Assembly (NCBI GenBank): GCA_900491605.1
Contig: UESW01001605.1
Coordinates: 201,407-265,406 of the forward strand
DNA: 64,000 bases
Direction of reading: 5' to 3'
Source of the DNA: Calamus simplicifolius
Lineage: Eukaryota > Streptophyta > Magnoliopsida > Arecales > Arecaceae
Shown: piece after piece, positions 1-9,124 of the stretch
How the letters are laid out: the number at the start of each line of letters is the position of its first letter
Position numbering within the stretch: position 1 is the first letter of the stretch
Made by a program: the position numbers and the translations under genes
Notes under the pieces: model-generated
What the model saw: only the letters and a program-made list of their open reading frames with translations
What the model was told of the DNA's origin: nothing
The model's database searches: none

Positions 1-318
1 GACAAAGTTTCTGGGGCCAATCATGGAAAACAACATTACTTTCCTACAGCCATGCCTGGATGAACTGGTCAGATGATAACCAAGAAAAAAGAAATAAGCA
101 ATTGCTTAAATCAACAATCCTGATTGCATTAATTCTCCCCCAACTTATAAGATGAAACAGAATGATCTCCAAGCTTCCATTCATCTTAACAGCAAGGTGC
201 ATCTCTTTCCCTCAAAAACTCTTTTATATATTGCGTTAATTGTTTTATGTAATGGAAAACTCATTAGAATGAGCAACATGTAGTAAAGATTTATAATGAG
301 ATGCTGATTAGTTACTAT
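1..318. other. Left flank, no gene supported
   Basis: AT-rich sequence left of Tat-1. A short open reading on the plus strand (about positions 1-57) ends in a stop and matches nothing I recognise. A 67-codon minus-strand ORF here overlaps the probable LTR edge and has no supporting features. I see no gene, RNA or clear repeat. Confidence 0.4.
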
Positions 319-480
319 TGAGGGGTAAAATCGCCATTGCATAAATAATCGTGCAAGGGGACTAGGATCAACCCTGACTCTCACGTGCTGAACAATACCC
401 GCTAGAGATAAGTCAGCCTCAGTGAATCGGAGCGCCTTAGCCCCTCACCGAGCCAAGGAATCCTAAGGCGCGGATCACAT

Positions 481-705
481 CTCTCGGCCTTAGGCAAGCT
501 ATATCATTTCTCGGCCTCAGCCGAGCTATATCATCTCTCAGCCTCAGCCGAGCTATATAATCTTTCGGCCTCAGTCGAGCTATATCATCTCTCGGCCTCA
601 TCCGAGCTATATCATCTCTCGGCCTCAGCCGAGCTATATCATCTCTCGGCCTCAGCTGAGCTATATTGTCTCTCTCGGCCTCGGTCGAGCTATCCGACTG
701 TACCT
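481..705 (+). repeat. 27-bp tandem array inside Tat-1 LTR
   Basis: About eight imperfect copies of a unit built around CTCGGCCTCAGCCGAGC followed by TATATCATCT. Each unit has an inverted CTCGGC/GCCGAG core and could form a small hairpin in single-stranded form. The copies differ by scattered substitutions, mostly transitions. Confidence 0.9.
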
Positions 706-1014
706 CGTCAGCCGAGTCATCATTATGCCCCGGCTAGACCTGAGCACTCAAGGACCTCTGCGGAATTCGGTGCAGGAGAGTTCAAATTCGTAAGATTCCA
801 AACAGAAATCATACCTGAGAGTGGCCTAGGACCCACGAGAGTGGCCTAGAGCCCTGGAGCCTATATACTCGCCAAATCTCGAGACATTAACCAGCTCTCC
901 CAGCCGTCGATCCTCTAACCAACAAGATGTGAATCTTATTGACCTCATAACAAACTGGATTCAAATCCTAACGACTTTTGGACCCACGACCCCTCAGGGA
1001 ATCAGGTGATTCTC

Positions 1015-1022
1015 TATAAATA
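1015..1022 (+). promoter_or_regulatory. TATA box of Tat-1 LTR
   Basis: TATAAATA inside the LTR, about 325 bp before the LTR end and 408 bp before the gag start. This position suits an LTR promoter. No mapped start site is available. Confidence 0.5.
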
Positions 1023-1341
1023 GAGTCGTCTGCCGACTCCTCAGGTATGCGCGCTTGCTCACTGGCACACTCTTTTTCTGCCTTGGCTTCCCTCATTTTC
1101 CACCATTAGCGCTCTGCTCAGAGCTCTCGAAAGGTTACCCTTGGAGAAACTCTTCAGTGAGAGCCTTCTCCTTTTGTTTGATGATTGTCGATCCCCACTG
1201 ACTTGAGCTTCGGAGGGTCTTCCGCGGAGGGCCATCCCCAACACCTCTCGCGTGAGGATTGTTTTGTAGGTCTGCCTAGGAGGGAGCCCGTCCCAGAGCC
1301 CGATCGCGCTCGAGTCGGAGGACAGATTTCAGCAGCAACAA

Positions 1342-1359
1342 ATTGGCGCTAGAGGAAGG
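1342..1359 (+). other. Tat-1 primer binding site
   Basis: TTGGCGCTAGAGGAAGG starts two bases after the LTR end. TTGGCGC-type primer sites are usual in plant Ty3/gypsy elements outside the chromoviruses. Tat-2 has the related TTGGCGCACGAGG at the same place. The cognate tRNA cannot be named with certainty from the sequence. Confidence 0.65.
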
Positions 1360-1422
1360 GCACTCAAGTCCCATAAACTTGTGATTCAGGAGACAAGGAT
1401 CTCGATCTGAAAGAGAACTCCC

Positions 1423-3057
1423 ATGGCCAACCGAAGAAAGGCTACCTCCGAAGTCCGGGATCAGGTTGCCTCCCAAAGACCTGATCCGATGAGCAGTATG
1501 GCGCCACCGCCGCCAGTTGAGACTCCATCGCCACCGGCGGCCCCAGTAACCCAGGACCAGTTTGCCTCACTGGTCCCGCAAGTCCAGGCTCTGACCCACT
1601 TGATTCAGGGGCGCTTTGAAGCTCCCCGACCAGTCGCTCCTGCCCCGCATCCTCCTGAGGAGAATGCAGCCCTCGCTTATCCGGCGATCTCCTCCTCCGG
1701 CCCGCATGGGGTTGCAAACCCCCCTCGCCGCCCTAGGGAAGCTGAGCTAGCCCCTCAAGGGGGCCGTGGCAAGGATCTTCCCCGATCTCGGTGAGCCCGA
1801 TCCCTCTCTTCGGTGTTCTCTTGCCACGACTCGACACCGTCTCATTTCTCTCCTCGGTTGTCCCCTCCTGTTGTGCTTAAGGAGATCCGCCAACAACTCC
1901 GGGAGATGCGCCAGGAGTTAGATGCCGCCAAGCAGGCCCATCCGCTCCACCATCAGACGGAGCAGGGCATTCCCTTTTCCAAGGGAATCATGGAGGAAGT
2001 GATTCCCTCCTACTTGAAGCTGCCCGCCATCGAGCCCTATCATGGGGCCTCCGATCCCGACGACCACTTCAGTAGCTTCAGATCGATCATGATGTTCCAC
2101 GGGGCATCAGATGCGATCCTCTGCCGCGCCTTCCCCTCCACCCTCAGGGGATCCGCTTGAACCTGGTTCAATGCTTTGAAACCAGGTTCCATTGGTTCGT
2201 TCGACGAGCTGAGCCGTCTCTTTATCAGCCAGTTCGTCAGCAGCCGTTGTCACCGGTGGAGATCCGACTCCCTCTCTGAGGTTAAGCAGAGAGAGGGGGA
2301 GTCCTTGAAAAAATATCTCGGTTGTTTTAACACGGCCATGTTGGAAGTGGACCACCTTAATCATGAGGTGGCCATGTCCGCCCTAGCAGGCGGAGTATTG
2401 AAGGAGAGTGACTTCTACCTGGCGCTGGAGGTCAGCTACCCTCAGAACCTCTCCGACATGATGGCTCTAGCAGACAAATATGTCAGAGTCGAAGAATCGC
2501 GGAGAGCTGCCCGCACCGAGCTGACAAGGAAAATGGAGCCCAAAGGCTCGGACAAGCACCGATCCGTCCGCCAGCCAAGTCCGCCTCGCTGCCAAAGGGT
2601 TCCTCTGCCCCCGCCAAGAAACCGCACCTGGAGCCCGCCAAGGAGGTTCAATCGATTCACTCCGCTCACTGCCCCGAGGGCGGAGATCCTCATGGCGATA
2701 GAGCGCCAGCTCCCCCGACCACCTCCTCTTCGAGGGAATGCTGCCCGGAGAGATCCCACCAAATACTGCCGCTACCATCGGGATCATAGCCACGACACTG
2801 AGGAGTGCTGGCAGCTGAAGAACGAGATCGAAAGACTCATCCAGCGGGGTAGGCTGGACCAATTCAGGAGAGCACCCGAACCAAGGAACGGGGGCGATCA
2901 TCAACCTGAGCCTCAGCAACCTCCTCCGAATCCTCCGATCGCTGGTCACATTAATGTGATCGAAGCAGTTGGCAGTCCGTCGAGTGGGCGGAATGATGAA
3001 GGTTCGGCGCCAAAGAAAGCACAAACAAATGAGCTCTCCTTCTCCGACAGCGACCTC
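1423..3057 (+). pseudogene. gag: Tat-1 gag (broken)
   Basis: Structural capsid/nucleocapsid protein. The ATG at 1423 opens a Pro-rich N-terminus (123 codons to a TGA at 1792-1794). A second segment, 1813-2160, holds the start of the retrotransposon gag domain. After a TGA at 2158-2160 the frame continues through the gag domain core (the FISQFVSSRCHRW region near 2220). A zinc-knuckle-like CRYHRDHSHDTEEC follows near 2767-2808; this Cys/His spacing is typical of Tat-type gag. Both stops read as CGA (Arg) changed to TGA. The long Pro/Arg-rich linker before the zinc motif is normal for the family. The frame runs on into protease without a break, so gag and pol were one polyprotein. Confidence 0.85.
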
Positions 3058-3708
3058 CGGAAAATACAGTTTCCGCATGATGATGCATTGGTTGTATCCC
3101 TTAATCTGAACAACTATGATGTAGATCGAATTCTCATTGATAGTGGAAGCTCCGTCAATGTTCTGTACCTCGATGTGTTTCTGAAGATGAAACTGCTTAT
3201 GGAGAATCTCCGAGCCGTGGACTCCACCCTAATGGGGTTCACCGGTGATGTAATTATCCTGGAAGGACTCGTGACCTTGACGGTCCGTGCAGGAACTTGG
3301 CGTTCTATTGCCGCGGTCCACATAGATTTTTTGGTGACTAAGCTTCGGTCGTCCTACAATGCAATTTTTGAGAGACCCGGCCTGATGTCCCTTAGAGCCG
3401 TTGTCTCCATCCTGCACCTAGCAATGAAGTTCCCTACCGGATGGGGAGTGGGAGTAGTCAGAGGAAACCAAGCTGTAGCTCGGCAGTGTTTCGTCACCAG
3501 CCTACAATCAAAATTGCCCGAGGTTAATGGACTAGACGCTCGGGAAGATTTTGCTGAGCAATGGGGAGAACCAGCTGAAGAGCTGGAGGAGGTGCCGCTG
3601 AACAAAGTCCGGCCAGACCGAACTATAAAGATTGGGTCGCTGCTAAAAGGTAAACCTTGGACGGAGCTGATCGACTTTCTCCGAAGGAATGCTGATGTTT
3701 TCACCTAG
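3058..3708 (+). pseudogene. pro: Tat-1 aspartic protease region
   Basis: Retroviral-type aspartic protease that cleaves the gag-pol polyprotein. The catalytic triad is visible as ILIDSGSSVNVLY (DSG near 3140). The second half of the fold follows: the family's ILG-type motif is seen here as AIFERPGL (about 3360-3385), so that site has diverged. The segment is in frame with gag. It ends in a TAG at 3706-3708 where related elements have Trp (DVFAW-S type sequence), consistent with TGG changed to TAG. A one-base deletion about 30 bp later shifts the frame before RT. Confidence 0.8.
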
Positions 3709-3710
3709 TC

Positions 3711-5002
3711 AGCTTCCGATATGCCGGGAATCAGCCAGATGTCCTCGCCCATCGTCTTAATGTGGATGAGATGTCCCGGCCCATAAAGCAGAAGAAGAGG
3801 AGCTTCGCCCCTGAGCGGCAGAAGGCGATTGAGGAAGAAGTCGACAAACTTGCTAAGGCAAACTTCATTCGGGAGGTAAACTATCCAAGCTGGCTGTCCA
3901 ATGTCGTCATGGTAAAGAAGTCGAATGGTAAATGGCGGATCTGCATCGACTTCACCGACCTCAATAAAGCCTGCCCGAAGGACAGCTTCCCTCTCCCTCG
4001 GATCGATCAGCTTGTAGATGCTACTTCAGGGCATCAGATGTTAATCTTCATGGATGCCTATTCCGGCTACAATCAAATCCGAATGGTGCCCGAGGATGAA
4101 GAAAAGACCGCCTTCATAACCGATCGAGGTACATATTGCTACCGTGTCATGCCTTTTGGTCTGAAGAATGCAGGTGCAACTTACCAAAGACTGGTCAACA
4201 AGGTCTTCAAGGAGCAAATCAGCCGAAACATGGAGATATATGTCGACGACATGCTGGTCAAAAGCAAAGAAGCTTCCCAGCACATTGAGGACCTCTCTGA
4301 GAGCTTCTCGACGCTCTGAAAATATCAGATGAAGCTCAACCCGACTAAGTGTGCCTTTGACGTCAATTCTGGGAAGTTTTTGAGCTTCATGGTTTCTCAG
4401 CGAGGCATTGAAGCCAACCCGCAGAAAATTCAATCGCTTCAGCAAATGACACCCCCAACATCTATCAAAGAGGTCCAGCGCCTGACGGAAAGAATCGCGG
4501 CCCTCAACCGCTTCGTAGCTCGATTAGCCGAAAGGTGCCTTCCCTTCTTTAAAGTTCTTCGATCTGCCAAAAATTTTCAATGGACTCCCGAGTGCCAGAA
4601 ATCATTCGAGGACCTCAAGAGGTATCTCAGCTCTCCACCCCTCCTCAGCAGCCCCAACTCGGGAGAGATGCTATTCTTGTACTTGGCGGTTTCAGAAGGC
4701 GCAATTGGCTCGGTTTTGGTCAGAGAAGAGAAAAAGACTCAAAAGCCGATCTACTATGTCAGCAAACTGTTTCGAGACGCCGAGACAAGGTACACTCGGA
4801 TCGAGAAGTTGGTTTTGGTCTGGTAACGTCGGTTCGGAGGCTGCGGCCATATTTCCAATCGCATTCTGTGATAGTTCTCACGGACCAACCCATCAAGGCG
4901 GTGGTTCATCGCCCGGAGACATCAGGAAGGATGGCTAAATGGGCCGTCGAGCTAAGCGAGCATGACATCCGGTATCAGCCTCACCCGACCATCAAGGCCT
5001 AG
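3711..5002 (+). pseudogene. pol: Tat-1 reverse transcriptase and RNase H
   Basis: RT copies the element RNA into DNA and RNase H removes the RNA strand. RT motifs are clear: KKRSFAPERQKAIEEE, the FTDLNKACPKDSFPLPRID block, FMDAYSGYNQI with the first catalytic Asp, MPFGLKNAGATYQRL and the intact active-site YVDD at about 4241-4252. A TGA at 4316-4318 replaces what should be Arg. The RNase H domain follows (TDQPIK-type region around 4880-4900; YYVSKLFRDAETRY near 4755-4800), with one frameshift near 4810. From there to 6799 the frame is constant. RT is followed by RNase H and not by integrase, which is normal gypsy order. Confidence 0.88.
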
Positions 5003-5530
5003 GTTCTAGTTGACTTCCTCCTTGAATGTACTATCCTGGAGGATGGTTCCACTCCAGACTCCCCCGAGCAACCGAAATCTGATGCCCTGTGGCTGCTCCA
5101 TGTTGACGGATCGTCCAATGCTGGTGGCTCAGGCGCTGGCCTGATCCTCACCAGTCCAGAAGGGGCTACCTTCGAGTATGGAGTTCGCTTCCCCTTCCTA
5201 GCCTCCAATAACGAAGCCAAGTATGAAGCTCTACTCGCTGGACTTCGAGTCGCTCGTGACCTCAAAGTGAAGAAGTTAAATGCCTTCACCGACTCTTAAT
5301 TGGTGGCTGGTCACGTGCGGGGCGAGTTTGAGGCCCGGGAGCCAAACATGATTCGGTATCTCTAGCAGGTGCGGGACATGCTTTCCCACTTCTCTGAATT
5401 TGAAGTTATCCAGATCCCCAGATCCGAGAATGCCCGTGTCGATCTATTATCCCGACTGGCAACTGTGGAGTCGATGAGTGCCGAATGAAAGTTTTCCCTG
5501 GAAATCCTGAAAAAGCCTAGCATCGCGGAG
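5003..5530 (+). pseudogene. Tat-1 second, archaeal-type RNase H domain
   Basis: After the normal RNase H the same frame encodes a second RNase H fold: LHVDGSSNAGGSGAGLIL (first Asp; about 5098-5150), then NNEAKYEALLAGL (catalytic Glu region; about 5208-5245) and AFTDS (Asp; about 5282-5296). The N-rich NxxAEYxALxxGL style matches the archaeal-type RNase H acquired by the Tat lineage and absent from most gypsy elements. Stops interrupt it at 5000, 5297, 5363 and 5486; three fit a Gln codon changed by one C-to-T transition and 5486 fits Trp. It bridges RNase H and integrase. Confidence 0.8.
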
Positions 5531-6799
5531 GGAGACCGAGTGATGCAGATTGAGACCGAGCTATCCTGGTTCGACCCCATCTCGAGGTATCTCAAAGAAG
5601 GGTCGCTCCCAGCCGACCATAAGGAAGCAAGAAAGCTGAAATTGCAAGCTGCCCACTATGTGTTGGTCGACGACCAGCTCTATAAGCGATCCTTTTTCAT
5701 GCCATTGCTCAAGTGCCTTCGCCCATCTGAAGCTGATTATGCTCTTCGGGAGGTACATGAAGGAATTTGTGGCAACCATCTGGGGAGTCGATCTCTATGC
5801 CACAAGGTGCTGCGCCAGGGGTACTATTGGCCCACTATGCAAAAGGATGCTGATGATCTCGTCCGAGCTTGTGACTCATGTCAGAGACACTCCAACATCT
5901 AGAGGCTCCCCTCCGCCAGTTTAGTCCCTATTTCCTCCGCTTGGCCCTTTGCTAAGTAGGGGATGGATATTCTTGGCCCTTTCTCCCTCGTCACTAAACA
6001 AAGAAAATTTTTATTTGTTGCCATCGACTACTTCACCAAGTGGGTGGAGGTTGAGGCAGTTGCCCAAATAACCGAAGCTCGGGTTAGGGATTTTGTGTGG
6101 AGATCCATTATCTGCCGCTTCGGCCTTCCGCATACAATTATCATTGACAATGGCAGGCAGTTTGATAACCCAAAGTTCCGAGGTTTCTGCGAGAAACATG
6201 GGATCTTCCACCGCCTAACATCGGTGGGGCATCTATAAGCTAATGGAAAAGCCGAAGTAACTAATCGGACCTTGCTTTAAGGGATCAAAGTTCGGCTTGC
6301 CAGAGCCCGAGGCAGATGGGCGGATGAACTTCATCACGTCCTATGGGCCTAACGCACTACCCAGAGAATCCCCATCGGCGAGACCCCATTTCGGATGGCC
6401 TTTGGCACGAAAGCCGTCATCCCTGTGGAGGTAGAACTCCCTTCTCCGCGAGTGGAGAGCTACTCAAAGGAAGCTAACGATGAGCAGCTTTGCACCAATC
6501 TCGACCTTGTGGAAGAGATCAGAGAGAAAGCTTGAATCAGAGTAGCTGCATACCAGCAAAGAGTGGCTCGTTACCACGCCTCTAGAGTCAAAGGAAAATC
6601 CTTCTCGTTCGGCGATCTTGTCCTCCGGAAAGCATCCGTTTCCAAGCCACTAGAATAAGGAAAGCTGTCGCCAAATTGGGAAGGCCCTTATCAAGTGGCA
6701 GAAGTCATCGGATCCGACACCTACAAGCTCCAGGATTTGGACGGAAAATTCGTTCCCCGGACGTGGAGTTTGGACAACCTCCGCATGTATCACCAATAA
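5531..6799 (+). pseudogene. int: Tat-1 integrase (broken)
   Basis: Integrase joins the cDNA to the chromosome. The zinc-binding HHCC domain lies at about 5750-5895 (VHEGICGNHLG ... DSCQRH). The core starts MDILGPFSLV at 5963. Its Asp residues lie in AIDYFTKWVE and DNGRQF, and the Glu lies in NGKAEVTNR just after a TAA at 6236. The C-terminal part reaches the natural stop TAA at 6797-6799 (MYHQ*). Seven in-frame stops lie at 5900, 5957, 6236, 6278, 6350, 6533 and 6656, all in the same frame; each is one transition from Gln, Arg or Trp. No frameshift is seen, so decay has been by point mutation. Confidence 0.85.
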
Positions 6800-6841
6800 A
6801 ATGTCGCTTACACATCCATTCTCGACACAACCGAGCTATTT

Positions 6842-7129
6842 CTTGAGCCAAATCTTCGAACCTCGGCAGGGCCGAGCCTCGAGTTAAATGTCCAAACCTC
6901 GGTAGGGCCGAGCCTTGAATCAAATCTCCGTACCTCGGTAGGGCCGAGCCTTGAGTCAAATCTTCGAACCTCGGTAGGGCTGAGCCTTGAGTTAAATCTC
7001 TGAACCTCGGTAGGGCCGAGCCTTGAATCGAATCTTCGTACCTTGGCAGGGCTGAGTTTTGAGCTAAATCTCCGTACCTCGGCAAGGCCGAGCCTTGAGT
7101 TGAATCTCCGTACCTTGGCAGAGCCAAGT
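6842..7129 (+). repeat. 36-bp tandem array downstream of Tat-1 pol
   Basis: Eight copies of a 36-bp unit (8 x 36 = 288 bp) containing CCTCGGTAGGGCCGAGCCT, a CTCGG/CCGAG inverted core with a short loop. Because 36 is a multiple of three, both strands show long repetitive readings; these are by-products, not proteins. The array begins 43 bp after the pol stop. Confidence 0.92.
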
Positions 7130-7545
7130 AAAATATCAAAGAAACATTGTTCGGTTTCGGGCAGCTTACAAGCCTCGACCGAGCCAAACGTCAAAGAAAC
7201 ATTGCTTGGATTCAAACGTCAAAGAAACATTGTTCGGATTTGGGCAACTTACAAGCCCTAGCCAAACCAAACGTCGAAGATACTTCGTTCGGATTCGGGC
7301 AACTTACAAGCCCCGGCCGAACCAAACGTCGAAGATACTTCGTTTGGATTTGGGTAGCTTACAAGCCCCGGCCGAACCAAACGTCAAAGGTACTTTGTTC
7401 GGATTCGGGCAGCTTACAAGCCCCGGTCGGACCAAATGGTCTCCAAAACTTCGTTCGGATTCGGGCAGCTTACAAGCCCCGGCCGGACCAAATGGTCTCC
7501 AAAACGTCGTTCAAATTCGGGCAGGATACAAGCCCCGGCCAGTAC
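7130..7545 (+). repeat. 55-bp tandem array downstream of Tat-1 pol
   Basis: About seven full copies and one half copy of a 55-bp unit containing TTCGGATTCGGGCAGCTTAC and AAGCCCCGGCCGAACC. It abuts the 36-bp array with no gap but has a different unit. The second copy is truncated to about 28 bp. Short degenerate pieces (CCTCGGCCAAAGCCGAA type) continue to about 7650. Confidence 0.9.
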
Positions 7546-7759
7546 CAAAGAATAAAAGCCTCGGCCAAAGCCGAAGTGCATCTCCATACTTATTAAAAGC
7601 CTTGGCCAGAGCCGAAGAGCGTCACTTATCAAAAATCTCAGCCAAAGCCGAATGATAAGAACAAACATTTGAAGATAACAGCGGACACGAAAATTGCAAA
7701 AATCCTCTTTTTCATTCATCACAAAAAGGGCAAAAAGAAAGAAAAAGATACATGAGCCC

Positions 7760-8068
7760 TCACTGGGCCTTATCATCTTCTCTGGGAGCCGTCGAACCCT
7801 TCCCACGCCGAGCTGACTCGGCGACCTTTCGTCGAAGGGATGCTACTTTCCCCTCCAGCCGGTCGGCACGGCGAAGGAGCTCGACTTCCCTCATAGAAAC
7901 GGCCAGATATTGTTCGGCCACTTTCAGGAGCCGCTCGTGATCCGTGAACATTAATGCCAGGGCCTCCCCGTCGACGGTCACCGTAACGCGGCTCCCCTGG
8001 GACCCCTCACGGCCATTAGCGCCGCTGCTCGGTGCCACAGTTGATCGCCCCTTACCTCCAGACGCCAT
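7760..8068 (-). CDS. Small antisense ORF of Tat-1
   Basis: 102 codons on the strand opposite gag-pol, between the arrays and where the 3' LTR should be. The protein is Gly/Ser/Ala-rich at the N-terminus. It then has a charged helical stretch (about residues 40-90, AEQYLAVSMREVELLRRAD and following) that looks like a short coiled coil, and a basic-to-acidic tail. A TATTTAAAT box lies about 70 bp upstream. The place and strand match the additional ORFs reported for Tat elements and seen in Tat-2 and Tat-3 here, but I see no Transposase_28 sequence in it. It could be a remnant of a longer antisense gene or a chance ORF. Confidence 0.4.
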   Translation of the reverse strand: MASGGKGRSTVAPSSGANGREGSQGSRVTVTVDGEALALMFTDHERLLKVAEQYLAVSMREVELLRRADRLEGKVASLRRKVAESARRGKGSTAPREDDKAQ

Positions 8069-8135
8069 CTCAGAACCCAGGAATTCTTGGGAGATCGGCT
8101 GAAGAGATAACTAACAGAGGCATCCTTCTCATCCG

Positions 8136-8144
8136 TATTTAAAT
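8136..8144 (-). promoter_or_regulatory. TATA-like box for the Tat-1 antisense ORF
   Basis: ATTTAAATA read on the minus strand, about 70 bp upstream of the ATG at 8068. Its place resembles the TATA-like boxes before the antisense ORFs of Tat-2 and Tat-3. Confidence 0.3.
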
Positions 8145-8571
8145 CGCTCCTGGTGAATATTTCGATCGTTCGAGCCATTAATCTCATCCCGTGGAAAATC
8201 GCCATGCGTCACCACCTCAGTGGGCGCTCGCGGGAAATGAAGAGTCCAGCCCCTCGTAGAAGATGATCATTAATAACGTTGAGGTGCTCAAGAGCTCCCT
8301 TCTCGGGACTAGACTCCCTCCGATCTACCGGATTATTTTTGAGGTAAATATCCTCGAAAGTCTGCCAGACTTCCTCGAATCAGGCATCCTCGAAAAAATG
8401 CGGAGGAAAGAATGTATCAGTAGCCAACACTTGAGCAACATAGCTCGCCCTCTCCGAGAGTGGCCAATTTACAGGCTTCAGGCGCCCCCTCCATCGCTCA
8501 GGTAGCCCCCATCCTCTTTCGCCGTCCGCACCTGAACCACAGTTGCAGTAAGGACCAAGTAAACTATCAAA

Positions 8572-8706
8572 AATCCTCGGCAACACCGAGCGATATTCTG
8601 AATTCTGAATCCTCGGCAACAATCGAGTGATATTCTGAATCCTCGGTGACAATCGAGTGATATTCCGAAGCCTCGGCAACAACCGAGCGATATTACAAAG
8701 CTTCGG
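8572..8706 (+). repeat. 30-bp tandem array near Tat-1 right limit
   Basis: Four to five copies of a unit of about 30 bp, AATCCTCGGCAACAATCGAG followed by TGATATTCTG. It again carries a CTCGG...CCGAG-type core, so it resembles the other Tat-1 arrays in style though not in unit. It may be part of a lost or diverged 3' LTR. Confidence 0.8.
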
Positions 8707-9124
8707 CCACTATAAAGGAGAAGGGATAAAGGGAGAGACAAGGGAAAAGAGGGGGAGAGAGAGAAGTAGGAGAAGGGAAGGAGGCATAGTAAGATTCAAT
8801 GGTGGGATGCATTATTTGGAGTGATCTGCTCATGGGAAAAGGGGATTTATAAGGAGAAGCCATATGCTTGCTTTTCGGTTGCATTAACATGAAGCATCGA
8901 TAGTTGGTTAAGATTATCAATGTCTCAAGTGGCATCCTAACCCACAATAGCACCCTTGTTCACACCATAGTGCCCGAATAGGGGTACCCTTATTTACATG
9001 GTTCCTTATGGAGGAGGCTAGTGCCCTTTACCTCGAGTTGACCTAGCTTAGCTGGGCTTGGCCCCAAAATTGTGGTCAACTTAGGTTGAGCCTTATAGGT
9101 AAAGTATATGTTCTTCTCTGTTTC
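8707..9124. other. Intergenic, no feature seen
   Basis: Purine-rich opening (GGGAGAGACAAGG style), then unremarkable sequence between Tat-1 and the copia remnant. No gene or repeat seen. Confidence 0.4.

Larger units (their letters stand above)
319..1340 (+). repeat. Tat-1 5' LTR
   Basis: The right edge is firm: it ends ...CAGCAACA, directly before a primer binding site. It contains a 27-bp tandem array and a TATAAATA box. The left edge is a guess placed at TGAGGGGTAAAATCG near 319, because no second LTR copy is available for comparison; a start near 386 is also possible. Confidence 0.6.
319..8710 (+). mobile_element. Tat-1: Tat-lineage Ty3/gypsy LTR retrotransposon, broken, 3' LTR not found
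   Basis: Order on the plus strand: 5' LTR, primer binding site, gag, aspartic protease, reverse transcriptase, RNase H, a second archaeal-type RNase H, integrase, two tandem arrays, an antisense ORF and a third small array. RT before integrase defines Ty3/gypsy. The extra RNase H and the long 3' region with an antisense ORF are marks of the Tat lineage. No second copy of the LTR occurs before 9 kb, so the 3' end is deleted or rearranged; the right limit at 8710 is only the end of the last array. Coding regions carry many in-frame stops and a few frameshifts, so the copy cannot move by itself. Confidence 0.85.

Noticed and set aside
1..60. Possible 3' end of a cellular exon at the left edge
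   Set aside because: Only about 20 codons, no recognisable family and no splice evidence.
481..705. Regular arrays considered as CRISPR
   Set aside because: Units are contiguous with no unique spacers, and the context is a plant retrotransposon LTR.
6705..7655. Long open frames on both strands over the Tat-1 arrays (for example 6705-7187, 7147-7596)
   Set aside because: They repeat the 36-bp and 55-bp units; the open frames follow from unit composition and length, with no domain.
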